In this document: positions 47,654-56,738 of the stretch, piece by piece | How positions within the stretch are numbered: position 1 is the first letter of the stretch | Layout of the letters: each line of letters starts with the position of its first letter | Source of the DNA: Trebonia kvetii | GTDB lineage: Bacteria > Actinomycetota > Actinomycetes > Streptosporangiales > Streptosporangiaceae | DNA: 64,000 nt | Reading direction: 5' to 3' | Assembly (NCBI RefSeq): GCF_007827045.1 | Contig: NZ_RPFW01000010.1 | Coordinates: 230,651-294,650 of the forward strand | The notes under the pieces: model-generated | What the model was told of the DNA's origin: nothing | What the model saw: only the letters and a program-made list of their open reading frames with translations | The model's database searches: none | Translations under genes and position numbers: made by a program

Positions 47654-50600
47654 GTGGCAGAGGCCCGTTTGGCAGTTATCGCGACCCTGAGCAAGGGCTA
47701 CGACCTGGACTACATCTGGAAGCAAGTCGACCAAGCAACGGCTAAGGACGCGGCCGGGTACTACATCCAGGCCGCCGAAACTGGGGGAGAGCCGCCCGGC
47801 CGCTGGTGGGGCCCCGGCGCTCAGGCTCTCGGCCTCGAGCCCGGCCAGATCGTCGAGCGGAAACCGTACGACCTGCTGTTCGGCGAGCACAAAGCCCCGG
47901 ACGGCACCCCGCTGGGCAGGCCGCCCGGCAGCGGCCGCAAAGCCGCCGAGATCTATACCCAGCTGCTGGCCGCCGAGCCGCACGCCACCGCCGAGCGCAA
48001 GCGCGAGCTGCGCCTTGAGGCGACCCGGCAGGCCAGGCAGAGCCCGCTGTTCTTCGACCTGACTCTGTCGCTGTCGAAGTCCATCTCGATCTTCCACGCC
48101 TCCCTCGGCGAGAACGCCCGCCTGGCCCGCCAAGCCGGCGACACGGCCGGGGACGAGTACTGGTCCGCCCTAGTCGCCGAGGTGGACGCGATGATCTGGC
48201 AGGCCGTCCACGCGGGCTTCGAATACTTCCACCGCGAAGCCGGCTACACCCGCACCGGCTCGCACAACAAGCGAGTCAACGGCCGCGAGACCGGCCAGTG
48301 GCACGAAGCCGACCTGGCGGTCGCGCACTGGCTGCAGCACACCTCCCGCGACGGTGACATGCAGCTGCACGTCCACGCCCAGATCGCCCACGTCGCTCGT
48401 ACGAGTACCGACGGCAAATGGCGAGCGCCTGATTCCCTCGGCTACAACGAGCACATCGGCGCGGTCGCCGCGATCACGGCCCAGAATCTGGAAGAAGCCC
48501 TGACCGCGAGGTTCGGCCTGGAGTGGACCCCCCGTGATGACGGCCACGGGTTTGAGATCGCGGGCATCAGCGGGGAGATGATGCGGCTGTTCTCCTCGCG
48601 CCGCGAATCGATCACCGCGGACTTGCGCGCCCGCGCCGCGCGGTTCCAGCAGCACTACGGGCGCGCGCCATCCCAGCGCGAACTCGCGCAGCTCGGTCAG
48701 GCGTCGAATTTCGCGACGCGCAAGAGCAAGGAAGGCGCGCTCGACACCGAGCAGCTGCACGCGGACTGGGCCGACAAGCTCGCGCGCACCCTCGGCGTCC
48801 CGCTGGCGTCAGTTGCCCCGTCGGTCTGGCACGTCGCCGCGAACCGCGCAGACGCGCCCGCGCGTGAAGCCGGCGGCCCGGAGACGGTGACGCAGGAGGT
48901 CGCGCTTGCGCGCGCGGGGCAGCAGGCGGTCGCGCTGGCGCAGCAGGAAAAGAGCACCTGGACCCGCGCCGACCTAGTCAAGTACCTGGGCCGGGTCCTG
49001 CCCCGCACCGGCCGAAACCCGGCCCAGGCGGCCGCGCTGCTTGAAGACCTGGCAGACTGCGCGCTGCGCTCGGAGTTCGAGCCGGTCTGCTGCCTGGAAG
49101 CACCCGAGCCGGCCCCCGTGCCGTCCAGCCTGCTGCGCGCCGACGGGCGCAGCGTGTACCGGCGGCACGGCGGCGTTCGCTACGCCACCGCCGCGCAGCT
49201 GACGATGGAAGAGCGCATGGTCGCGCAGGCATCCGCGCAAGGCGCGCCGCGCCTGACCCGTGACGCGGCCGCGCAGGCGCTCGGCGCCGACCCCGCGGAC
49301 CTCGACCGCATCCTGCATGGCGGCGCGGAAAGCGCACCCGCCGGTCAGCGCACCGGATCGGGGCTGCGCGCCGACCAAGCCGCCGCTGCGCTGGCCGCGT
49401 TGACCGACGGCCGGCGCGTGTCGGTGATCAACGCGCCCGCCGGGTCCGGCAAGACCCGCACCCTCGCCGAGGCCGCCCGGGCCTGGACGGCGGCTGGCCT
49501 CGGCCCGGTCATCGGCATTGCCGCATCCCAGTCCGCCCGCAATACCCTGGCCGCCGGCATCCCCGACTCTTACAACGCCGCCCAGTTCCTCGGCCACCTG
49601 CCCAGCGGGCGCGGGGCTCGCGGCCCCGTCCCCATCCGCCCGGGCACGCTGCTGGTCATCGACGAGGCATCGATGATGACCAGCCCCGACCTGGCCGACC
49701 TGATCGCGCTGGCCGAGACGAACGGCGCCAAGGTGATCATCGCCGGGGACACCGGGCAACTGCAGGCCGTACAGAACGGCGGCGGCATGACCCTGCTCGC
49801 CGGCCGTCTCGGCTACGTCCGTCTCGCCGAACCCGTCCGGTTCCGCGCGCTCTGGGAGCAGGCTGCCAGCCTGCGGCTGCGCGACGGCGACACCACCGTC
49901 CTCGATGAGTACGACCAGCACGCCCGCATCACCGGCGGAGACCCCGAGCAAATGCTGGACGCCGCGGCGTCCGCGTACACCGCGCTCACCACGCAGGGCA
50001 CGGACGTGCTGCTGATGGCCGCCGACCACAGCCTGCGCCGCGAACTGTCGCGCCGCATCCGCGACGACCTCATCCGCCTCGGCCACGTCGACCCCGGCCC
50101 CGCTATCCGGATCGCCGACGGCGCGATGGCGAGCCGCGGCGACCTGATCGTCTGCACCCGCAACCACCACGAAGTCGAAGCAGGCGAACCGGGCCGGACG
50201 CTCGCCAACGGCGACCTGCTCCGCATCGACGCCATCACCGCCAGCGGGCTGCTCGTCCGCCGTGCCCTGGACGCCGACCCGGCAACCGGGCAGCGCCGCT
50301 GGACGGACCGACAGTTCCTGTACGCGCATTACGAAGAAGCCGAACTCGGCTACGCGGTCACCGACCACGCCGCCCAGGGCCGCACCGTGACTGCTGGCCT
50401 GGCGGTGATCACCGGCACCGAAGACCGCCAGCACGCCTATGTCGCCCTGACCCGGGGCACCGACAGCAACACCGCCTACGTCTTCACCCAGTCACCTAAG
50501 CGTGCCGACATCACGCCCGGCCCGCGGCCCGCCCCCGAACTGGCCCGTTACGACCGCCTCACCGCCCGGCAAGACATTCCGGACCCGGCGGTCGCGGGTG

Positions 50601-52039
50601 CTGAGACCGATGACGCGCTCGGTGTGCTGGCCGAAGTGCTAGGCCGCGACGGGCAGGAACTGTCCGCCATGCAAGCCTGGCAGCAGGCCCTGGCCGACGC
50701 CGACCACCTGGCCATCTTGCACGCGATCTGGACCGTGGAAACCGCCCCGGCCCGTGAGCAGCGCTACCGGGAGCTCCTGGCGGCCGCCCTGCCGCCGGGA
50801 TACCGGCTGGAGGCCAGCCATAAGGAGAAATGGCTGTGGCGCACACTGCGCGCCTCGGAACTCGCCGGCCTGGACCCGGGCCAGGTCCTCACCGACGCAG
50901 TCGCCGAACGGAACCTGACCGGCGCCCGCGACATCCCCGCCGTCATCGACGCCCGCATCCGCCGCCGCACCGGCACCCTGATCCCGCTCCCCGCACCCGC
51001 CTGGTCCGACCAGCCCGCCGCCATCGCCGATCCCGGACGCCGCGCCTACGCCGATGAGATCGCCATGCTGATGGACGCCCGCAAGGAACGGATCGGCGAA
51101 CACGCCGCCGCCAGCACCCTGCCCTGGGCAGTCACCGGCCTCGGCCCCGTCCCCGGCGACCCGCTGACCCGGCTGGAATGGCAGCAGCGCGCCGCATCCA
51201 TCGGCGCCTACCGCGAGCTGTCCGGCTACAACCACCCCGCCGACCCGATCGGCGCCGAGCCCGCGAGTGGCAGCCCGGACCTGCGCGCCGCGTGGCACGA
51301 GGCCCTGGCCGCCCTCGGCCCCGCCGACAGGCCCGATGTGCGGGGCATGCCCGATGGGCTGCTGCTGCGGCTGCGTGACACCTACCCCATCGAAACCGCC
51401 TGGGCACCACCATGGGTCGGCGACGAGCTCCGCCGGGCCCGCGCGGGCGCCCGGGACGCGCACCTGGCCGCTCTCCGTGCCGCTGCTGAAGCCGCCGCGG
51501 CCGGCCTGCGGGACGAACCCGGCGAGGCCGCCCGCCAGCAGGCCCGCGCCGCCAGTTACCACGCCCTGCACGACAGCTACCGCCAACGCGAAGGCGCACT
51601 CGCCACCGCCATGGCAGACAGAGCCGACTGGGAACAAGCCACCCGCCACCAGCGGCATCTGACCGTGGCCGCCGACGCAGAACTGCGCCGCCGTCACCCC
51701 GAACAGTCCTGGCCGCCGCTCCGTTCCGCTGAACCCCAGCCCGTCACAGAGGATAAGCACGGCATCCCGACGGCAGGGGAGAGGAGCATTGAGGCGGAGC
51801 AGCGGGTCACCGACCTGGCCGCCCAGCATCGCGAGTTCTCCGCGAAGCTCGCCGAACGGCAGAGCCTGATGACCCCCGCCGAGGACCATGATTTCGAAGA
51901 CCTCGGCCCGGGATTCCCCGCCTGGACCGAACCTGATCGGGACCCGATCCTCCAACCGCCAAGACCCCAGATCCAGCCATCAGAACGGCTGCTGGAACTA
52001 ACCGCCGGCCGCGAGCCGGACTTCGAAGCCGGTGACTGA
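47654..52039 (+). CDS. MobF-type conjugative relaxase-helicase (TraA/TrwC-like)
   Basis: About 1461 aa. N-terminal TrwC relaxase domain (about residues 5-330): KGYDLDYIWKQVDQATAKDA, GAGQ-type GRWWGPGAQAL, FDLTLSLSKSISIFHA and the metal-binding His cluster in MQLHVHAQIAH. The helicase domain carries Walker A NAPAGSGKTRTLAEA (about 590) and Walker B LLVIDEASMM (about 665), then VTDHAAQGRTV and YVALTRG. A long Ala/Arg-rich C-terminus follows. It nicks the transfer origin, stays bound to the 5' end and unwinds the strand for conjugation. The start is uncertain: GTG 47654 is used, and TTG 47567 or 47669 are alternatives; homology begins at IATLSKGYD. It is the key gene of the conjugation module. 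Confidence 0.9.
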   Translation: MAEARLAVIATLSKGYDLDYIWKQVDQATAKDAAGYYIQAAETGGEPPGRWWGPGAQALGLEPGQIVERKPYDLLFGEHKAPDGTPLGRPPGSGRKAAEIYTQLLAAEPHATAERKRELRLEATRQARQSPLFFDLTLSLSKSISIFHASLGENARLARQAGDTAGDEYWSALVAEVDAMIWQAVHAGFEYFHREAGYTRTGSHNKRVNGRETGQWHEADLAVAHWLQHTSRDGDMQLHVHAQIAHVARTSTDGKWRAPDSLGYNEHIGAVAAITAQNLEEALTARFGLEWTPRDDGHGFEIAGISGEMMRLFSSRRESITADLRARAARFQQHYGRAPSQRELAQLGQASNFATRKSKEGALDTEQLHADWADKLARTLGVPLASVAPSVWHVAANRADAPAREAGGPETVTQEVALARAGQQAVALAQQEKSTWTRADLVKYLGRVLPRTGRNPAQAAALLEDLADCALRSEFEPVCCLEAPEPAPVPSSLLRADGRSVYRRHGGVRYATAAQLTMEERMVAQASAQGAPRLTRDAAAQALGADPADLDRILHGGAESAPAGQRTGSGLRADQAAAALAALTDGRRVSVINAPAGSGKTRTLAEAARAWTAAGLGPVIGIAASQSARNTLAAGIPDSYNAAQFLGHLPSGRGARGPVPIRPGTLLVIDEASMMTSPDLADLIALAETNGAKVIIAGDTGQLQAVQNGGGMTLLAGRLGYVRLAEPVRFRALWEQAASLRLRDGDTTVLDEYDQHARITGGDPEQMLDAAASAYTALTTQGTDVLLMAADHSLRRELSRRIRDDLIRLGHVDPGPAIRIADGAMASRGDLIVCTRNHHEVEAGEPGRTLANGDLLRIDAITASGLLVRRALDADPATGQRRWTDRQFLYAHYEEAELGYAVTDHAAQGRTVTAGLAVITGTEDRQHAYVALTRGTDSNTAYVFTQSPKRADITPGPRPAPELARYDRLTARQDIPDPAVAGAETDDALGVLAEVLGRDGQELSAMQAWQQALADADHLAILHAIWTVETAPAREQRYRELLAAALPPGYRLEASHKEKWLWRTLRASELAGLDPGQVLTDAVAERNLTGARDIPAVIDARIRRRTGTLIPLPAPAWSDQPAAIADPGRRAYADEIAMLMDARKERIGEHAAASTLPWAVTGLGPVPGDPLTRLEWQQRAASIGAYRELSGYNHPADPIGAEPASGSPDLRAAWHEALAALGPADRPDVRGMPDGLLLRLRDTYPIETAWAPPWVGDELRRARAGARDAHLAALRAAAEAAAAGLRDEPGEAARQQARAASYHALHDSYRQREGALATAMADRADWEQATRHQRHLTVAADAELRRRHPEQSWPPLRSAEPQPVTEDKHGIPTAGERSIEAEQRVTDLAAQHREFSAKLAERQSLMTPAEDHDFEDLGPGFPAWTEPDRDPILQPPRPQIQPSERLLELTAGREPDFEAGD

Positions 52040-52157
52040 CATCCAGGACCGGCTTTGTCCGTGACCTGATTTCCGTGCCCTGTCGGGGCTGCCCCGGATG
52101 GTTCTGGGTTAGGTACGGTGGCGGTATGCCGGCAGATGCCATGCGCCCCGACCGCGG

Positions 52158-53033
52158 ATGAACGACTTCCAGCAAGCACTCGAGCAAGCATGCGCCGCCG
52201 CCGGCCTCGACCCCGGCAATGCGCGCCTGCTGCGAATGGGCTCCAACGCGGTCTACCACCTCAAGGCTCCCGTCATCGCCCGCGTCTCCCGCCCCGGCAG
52301 CGACATCGGCCTCGTCCGCCGGAGCATTGCCGTTGCCCGCTGGCTGGAGTCCGAGGACTACCCCGCGGTCCGCGTCATCGGCGTCGACCAGCCAGTCATC
52401 GCCAACGGCTATGTCGTCACGTTCTGGGAGTCGGTCGCCGATGACGGTGACCAGTTCGCCAGCACACCCGAGATCGCCGCCATCCTCGCCAAACTGCACC
52501 GCCTCACCGCACCGGAAGACCTCCGCCTCCCGCGCCTGGACCCGTTCGCTAACGCAGCCCCGCGGATCGACGCCAGCACCTGGCTGACCGCAGACGACCG
52601 CAGCTTCTTCACCGAGACACTGGCCAGGCTCCAGGACGCGTACGCCGAACTCGAATTTGCCCTTCCGCAGGGCGTCATCCACGGCGACGCGAGCGTCGGC
52701 AACGTCATGCGCGACCGCAACGGCGCCCCCGTCCTCATCGACCTGGACGGGTTCGCGGACGGTCCCCGGGAATGGGACCTGGTGCAGACGGCCATGTTCT
52801 GCGACAGCTTCGGCTGGCACACCCGCCAGGAATACGAGGACTTCGCCCGCATCTACGGCTATGACATCACCACGTGGCCCGGCTACCCGGTCTTGCGCGA
52901 GGTCCGCGAGTTCCTCATGGTCACCTGGCTCATCCAGAAAGCAGCCGAAGACACCCAGGCCGCCGCCGAGGCCGCCAAGCGCATCACCGCCCTGCGTACC
53001 GGCGCGAGCCGCATGGACTGGCAGCCGTACTAG
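52158..53033 (+). CDS. Aminoglycoside-phosphotransferase-like kinase (APH family)
   Basis: A 291-aa kinase-fold protein. The Brenner-type motif is GVIHGDASVGNVMRD and the Mg-binding segment VLIDLDGFADGPREWDL. An N-terminal lobe with YHLKAPVIARVSRP supplies the Lys/Arg region. It belongs to APH/choline-kinase-type phosphotransferases. Many such proteins on actinomycete elements are not resistance enzymes, so the substrate is left open. It is convergent with the next gene, the two stops overlapping by 4 nt. Confidence 0.8.
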   Translation: MNDFQQALEQACAAAGLDPGNARLLRMGSNAVYHLKAPVIARVSRPGSDIGLVRRSIAVARWLESEDYPAVRVIGVDQPVIANGYVVTFWESVADDGDQFASTPEIAAILAKLHRLTAPEDLRLPRLDPFANAAPRIDASTWLTADDRSFFTETLARLQDAYAELEFALPQGVIHGDASVGNVMRDRNGAPVLIDLDGFADGPREWDLVQTAMFCDSFGWHTRQEYEDFARIYGYDITTWPGYPVLREVREFLMVTWLIQKAAEDTQAAAEAAKRITALRTGASRMDWQPY

Positions 53034-53767
53034 GCGACCGCAGCGGACCGTTCGGGTCGTGCCGCGATCCGCCACAGCCGGAACTGCACGGCCTGCTCGC
53101 CGAACTCCCGCACGCCGGCAGACCCCTCGGCCATCACCAGATGCTCGCGGAACTCCCGCAGGTAATTCACGCACCGCCCCGACCGGATCTGCTCCCCGGC
53201 ACCGAGCGCGGCAAGAGCAGTGCTGCAGGCCTGCTCAGCGTCCCCGGCGGCGAGATAGGAGTCGGCGAGCACCATGGTGGCGAAGAAATCACTGCGCGCG
53301 AACCGCCCGTCCGGGGAGGCCCCCACGCTGCGGCCAGCATGCTCGGCAGCGTCCCTGGCCCGGTTCAGGTCCCGCAGGCAGTGCCCGAACTCAGCGGACA
53401 GTTCCGCCTCGTCGAAGTACTGAAACCAGGCCGGATCCGCCTCAGGCCTGCGCCGTTCGTATGCGCTGACCGCCGCCGCCAGCGCCAGGTCGCAGGCCCT
53501 GGCTTCGCCCAGCCGGGCCAGTGCCCGGGCCTCCATCGTGTGGAAGTGCGCGGTGAGCGTCGCGGTGGCGATCCCGGCCGTCCCAGTCCTGGCCGCCTGC
53601 GCCAGGCTGGCTGCCTCACGGAACCGGCCGGTGTAGGTGGCCTGATGGCTCATCGCGTCCAGGATCCCAGCGCCGAGCAGCCGGTCACCAGCTGCCTGGG
53701 CCAGGCCGAGCGCCTGGATGAAATACCGCTGCGCCTGCGGACTCCACGGGGTGCTGTCATTCGTCAT
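53030..53767 (-). CDS. TPR-like C-terminal part of a split XRE regulator
   Basis: A 245-aa all-helical protein with repeats of TPR character: AQRYFIQALGLAQAAGDRLL, AILDAMSHQATYTGRF-type helix pairs, EARALARLGEARACDLALA and DSYLAAGDAEQACSTALAAL. This is the C-terminal half found in a large actinomycete family of HTH-TPR regulators. Its start overlaps the stop of the HTH gene upstream by 4 nt. The two were probably one gene that lost about 50 central codons and the frame. Whether the pieces still work together is unknown. Confidence 0.65.
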   Translation of the reverse strand: MTNDSTPWSPQAQRYFIQALGLAQAAGDRLLGAGILDAMSHQATYTGRFREAASLAQAARTGTAGIATATLTAHFHTMEARALARLGEARACDLALAAAVSAYERRRPEADPAWFQYFDEAELSAEFGHCLRDLNRARDAAEHAGRSVGASPDGRFARSDFFATMVLADSYLAAGDAEQACSTALAALGAGEQIRSGRCVNYLREFREHLVMAEGSAGVREFGEQAVQFRLWRIAARPERSAAVA

Positions 53768-54402
53768 CCACGCTGCCAGTGGCCGCCGCCGAACCTGTCG
53801 TCCAGCTCTCGGAACATGTCCACTGTGTCTCGGAACCGCTCTACGTCGCCCATCCCGACCCGCACGCCGTTCGGTGCGGAATCACCGCTTCCAGGAATGG
53901 TGGAAGGGGCAACGAGCCAGCGGAGCGAGGCCTCGTTCCAGGCGGCAGGAATGACGAGGCCCCGCTCGAGGGCGGACTCATCGGCCAGGTCAGCCTGCCA
54001 CAGCGACGACACGGTTCCTGCTGCCTGCAGCGGCGTGCCCGGATACTCCAGGCCGGCATCCAAGTCCGCCATGCCCGCTGCGCGGACAAGGCTCATCCCT
54101 TGCGCGCCGGATGACATCGACCCGAGCCCGAGTGCCTGCCGAGCCGCCGCCGGCAAGCCCAGCCCGTCAGCGAACGCCTCGAACGTCGAAGCCGCCCGCG
54201 GCTGCCGCTTGCGCCCTGCCCATTCGCTCAACCGCCCCTGGCTGATGCCAGTCAGGCCGGCGATCTGCCCCTGCGTCATCCCGTGCGCGCCAAGGACCCT
54301 GATCACCGCACCGAGATCACGCCGTGCGCACGCATCCAGAACGTCCTGCCGTGCGCAGACCCGCTCGACGATCCCGCGCACCTCAGAGATAGCCAAAGCC
54401 AC
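53764..54402 (-). CDS. XRE-family HTH protein, N-terminal part of a split regulator
   Basis: A 212-aa protein. AISEVRGIVERVCARQDVLD, ACARRDLGAVIRVLGAHGMT and QIAGLTGISQGRLSEWAGRK form the HTH domain, followed by a middle region (WLVAPSTIPGSGDS, FRDTVDMFRELDDRFGGGH). In homologues FGGGH leads into a further 50 or so residues and then the TPR part; here it ends WQRG and stop. The GTG at 54402 has a GGGGAG site 8 nt upstream and matches the conserved N-terminus. Likely a regulator of the transfer genes in the original element. Confidence 0.7.
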   Translation of the reverse strand: MALAISEVRGIVERVCARQDVLDACARRDLGAVIRVLGAHGMTQGQIAGLTGISQGRLSEWAGRKRQPRAASTFEAFADGLGLPAAARQALGLGSMSSGAQGMSLVRAAGMADLDAGLEYPGTPLQAAGTVSSLWQADLADESALERGLVIPAAWNEASLRWLVAPSTIPGSGDSAPNGVRVGMGDVERFRDTVDMFRELDDRFGGGHWQRG

Positions 54403-54708
54403 GGCGCGCTCCCCGTTCCCTTGGGCTGCTCGCCATCCAATGTGCTGACATGTCTCATATTGCCGGTACATAAGGGAACACGGATGGCAACACGATGCGG
54501 TTCGCGTTGGCGAGCAGACAATTGCCTTCAGGTCTGGCACCTAAGCGCGCGAACACGAAGCGATGATTGTCCGCTCCCGGTACGGCGCGGTGGCCCGGCG
54601 CGACAGGGACTCAAGCTCAGCGCGCTCGCCGGCGCTGAGCCGGATGAGATAGGGGCTGGAAGGCACGGGCTCCATCGTGCAGCCCCGCGCGCAGGGCATG
54701 ATGGCCTT

Positions 54709-55062
54709 ATGGCCAAGCCGCCCGACTCGACGAAGACCTCGTGCCAGCAGAAGCTCGCCGGCCGGGCCCGCGAGCGGTGGCCACAGCTCGCTGGCATCGA
54801 CGTCCGCTGGCACGGCCAGTTCTCCTACATCGCCGGCCGGCTCCCCGACGGCAACGCCCTGCCCCTGATGCGGCTCCAGTACACGGGATCGGCCGCCCAC
54901 TGGGGCTTCGCCATCTACCGCGCCAGCCACGACGACTACGACAAATCGCTCCTGCCCACCGGCCTGCCGTTCGGCACCCCCCAGGAAGCCCTCGACTGCG
55001 CCTGCGGCCTCTACCTCGGCGACGCTACAGCCTGGACCGACCCGTCATCCCAGACGAATTAA
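54709..55062 (+). CDS. Small hypothetical protein of the conjugative element
   Basis: A 117-aa protein with KLAGRARERWPQLAGIDVRW, GQFSYIAGRLPDGNALPLMR and WGFAIYRASHDDYDKSLLP. The pattern is often seen for small proteins of actinomycete integrative elements, but I do not know a function. The ATG at 54709 is the only start before the conserved part. Divergent from the XRE gene. The 49 bp after its stop lead into the right-end repeats of the RIT-like element. Confidence 0.6.
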   Translation: MAKPPDSTKTSCQQKLAGRARERWPQLAGIDVRWHGQFSYIAGRLPDGNALPLMRLQYTGSAAHWGFAIYRASHDDYDKSLLPTGLPFGTPQEALDCACGLYLGDATAWTDPSSQTN

Positions 55063-55191
55063 CGGTTCTGACCACTAGATACGGACACGACAATGAGCTG
55101 GAAGCAGAAATTATGCCGACACCTTCCGCACACCCGCACCTATGAACAGCGCCTTCACACCGGGCTCGGCATAATCCACGGGCCGGCATAA

Positions 55192-55223
55192 TCGGTGCTA
55201 TGCCGATGTCGGCATAGCACCGA
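55192..55223. repeat. 32-bp perfect palindrome at the right end of the RIT-like element
   Basis: 15-bp arms around TG, inner part CTATGCCGA, outer part TCGGTG/CACCGA. The right outer arm belongs to the HD gene fragment and the left outer arm is its inverted copy. Copies of TTATGCCG lie inward at 55184-55191, 55167-55174 (inverted) and 55111-55118. Distances of 26 and 43 bp from the palindrome edge equal those at the left end (23698 and 23715). Confidence 0.75.
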
Positions 55224-55458
55224 CAACGCGGTAGGCCTCTTCCACACCACCGGGCCCCAACTCGCCCCGCTAGCCAGGAAGTACTGTCCGCCGGCACCGC
55301 TGCTGCGCGAGCTCATCCTCCGCGCCGACACTCCGCTCCTCGTGGACGTCAAGCTGATGATCGCGGGCCAGCTCGGCAAGGCGGAGGTCAGATGCGCTCT
55401 CATCTGCGGCGATCACGAAGGGAGTTCAGGGCAGCCGAGGGAAAGAGGCACGCGGTGA
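55216..55458 (+). pseudogene. C-terminal fragment of a second HD-hydrolase gene
   Basis: TDNAVGLFHTTGPQLAPLAR, KYCPPAPLLRELILRADTPL and the end LGKAEVRCALI align with the last third of the HD hydrolase at 21788-22540 (TDNAVGLFHTTGPKLVKLAS..., ILRPDTPLTPDVK). The N-terminal two thirds, including the HD motif, are missing. The break lies exactly at the palindrome, so insertion of the RIT-like element, or later loss of flanking DNA, truncated it. Confidence 0.8.
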
Positions 55459-56005
55459 GCGACCAGGACGCCTGGATGGATTCCGGCCGGTCCCATCTTT
55501 CGCTGCTCCGGACCTCGTGCCTATTCGGAGCAGCCCCCCGGTCATCGAGGATCGGGAAGCCGAGCCACGGTGATGGACACTGACCCACGGCCAGCAAACG
55601 GGAGCGGCGCGACGCAGACGTGAGACAACGCCAGGCATCCGAGTCGAGGCTGTCCCCGACCCGAGGTCGACCTCAGGTCGACCCGCCTGCACCTACAAAG
55701 ACGGCGGCCGGCAGGCCCGCCCCACAGGGCGGCACTGCGAGCAGCGCCTCGGCAAAGGTCCCGCCGGCCGCCTGGCCCCGCGGCGCCCCGGAACGCCCAC
55801 CACAGGCGGCTTCAGGCACCGCAGGACTTGCCGGAATTGTAGAGGACAGGCCCCCGCCTCACCTGGTGATGCCCTCGCTGCCAGCGCTACGATTCCCCGA
55901 GGTCGGCCTGAGGCCGTCCCGAAGCCACACCCCGCAGAAGAAGGCCACGACGGGAAGCGCTGCCCGAGGAGGTAGTTCCCTATTCCGGCGATCAACGGGC
56001 GCCCG
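55459..56005. other. Gap with tandem GGTCGACC palindromes
   Basis: About 550 bp without a gene I can support. GGTCGACC occurs twice (55665-55672 and 55676-55683), 11 bp apart, about one helical turn. This spacing suits a dimeric regulator, possibly the downstream HTH protein, but no link can be shown. Confidence 0.4.
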
Positions 56006-56620
56006 GTGATCAGCCGCGCCGACATGGCGGCGCGCGGCGTCCCGTATCCCACGGCCAGCGCCTGGTACCGCGACCGGGCCAGGACGGGTCACCCGGAGAA
56101 GGCGGGCCGGATCGGCCGGACGGACTACTGGTACGAGGACGAGTGGACCGCCTGGCACCAGGCGCATCAGGAGGCCAAGATCGGGTCGCTGACCCAGGTC
56201 GACCGGGGCGGCGACCCGGACGACCTGGTGAATGCCGCTGAAGCCGCCCGCATGCTCCGTTACTCCAGCCGCTACGTGATCCACGCCAACCGCCGCCTGG
56301 GCTACTTTCCCGAGCCCGACGCCTGGGGCCCGGCCGCTCGCGGCCGTCCTGCCCCGCTGTGGAAGCGCTCCACGGTCTGGGCCGCCGCCGACCGCCGCCC
56401 CGGCATCGGCGGCGGCCACAAGCCCGGCACCCCCGGCGCTCCCGCCAAGCCCCACCCGTACGCGGGCGACGAGCGCCTCGCTAGCGTCCTGGCCGGGCTC
56501 CGCGCCGGCAGCCTCCCGCCAACCAGGGACCTGGCCGCGCAGTGGCAGGTCAGCCAGCGCACCGCCGAGCGGATCATCCGCGCCGCGCGCGCCGTCCTGG
56601 TGCAAGAACAAGCCGATTAA
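56006..56620 (+). CDS. Element-encoded DNA-binding protein (HTH at both ends)
   Basis: A 204-aa protein. The N-terminal region SRADMAARGVPYPTASAWYR reads like a MerR/excisionase-type winged helix, a second similar unit is NAAEAARMLRYSSRYVIHAN, and the C-terminus has LAAQWQVSQRTAERIIRAAR, a clear HTH. Such proteins occur next to replication/transfer genes of actinomycete ICEs. GTG start at 56006. Could be an excisionase or a transfer regulator; not resolvable from sequence. Confidence 0.6.
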   Translation: MISRADMAARGVPYPTASAWYRDRARTGHPEKAGRIGRTDYWYEDEWTAWHQAHQEAKIGSLTQVDRGGDPDDLVNAAEAARMLRYSSRYVIHANRRLGYFPEPDAWGPAARGRPAPLWKRSTVWAAADRRPGIGGGHKPGTPGAPAKPHPYAGDERLASVLAGLRAGSLPPTRDLAAQWQVSQRTAERIIRAARAVLVQEQAD

Positions 56621-56738
56621 GAGGAACGGGTGCGTGTTGCACCTTGATGCCGCCAATAAATGTGAGTAGCTTTATAAAAGTCGACAGGGCGGCAACCCTG
56701 ACGGCAACGGATTATCACCACACCGAAGGGGGCCGAAC

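Noticed and set aside
52158..53033. Antibiotic resistance gene (aminoglycoside phosphotransferase)
   Set aside because: The kinase fold is clear, but the sequence does not match a specific resistance class I can recognise, so no resistance claim is made.
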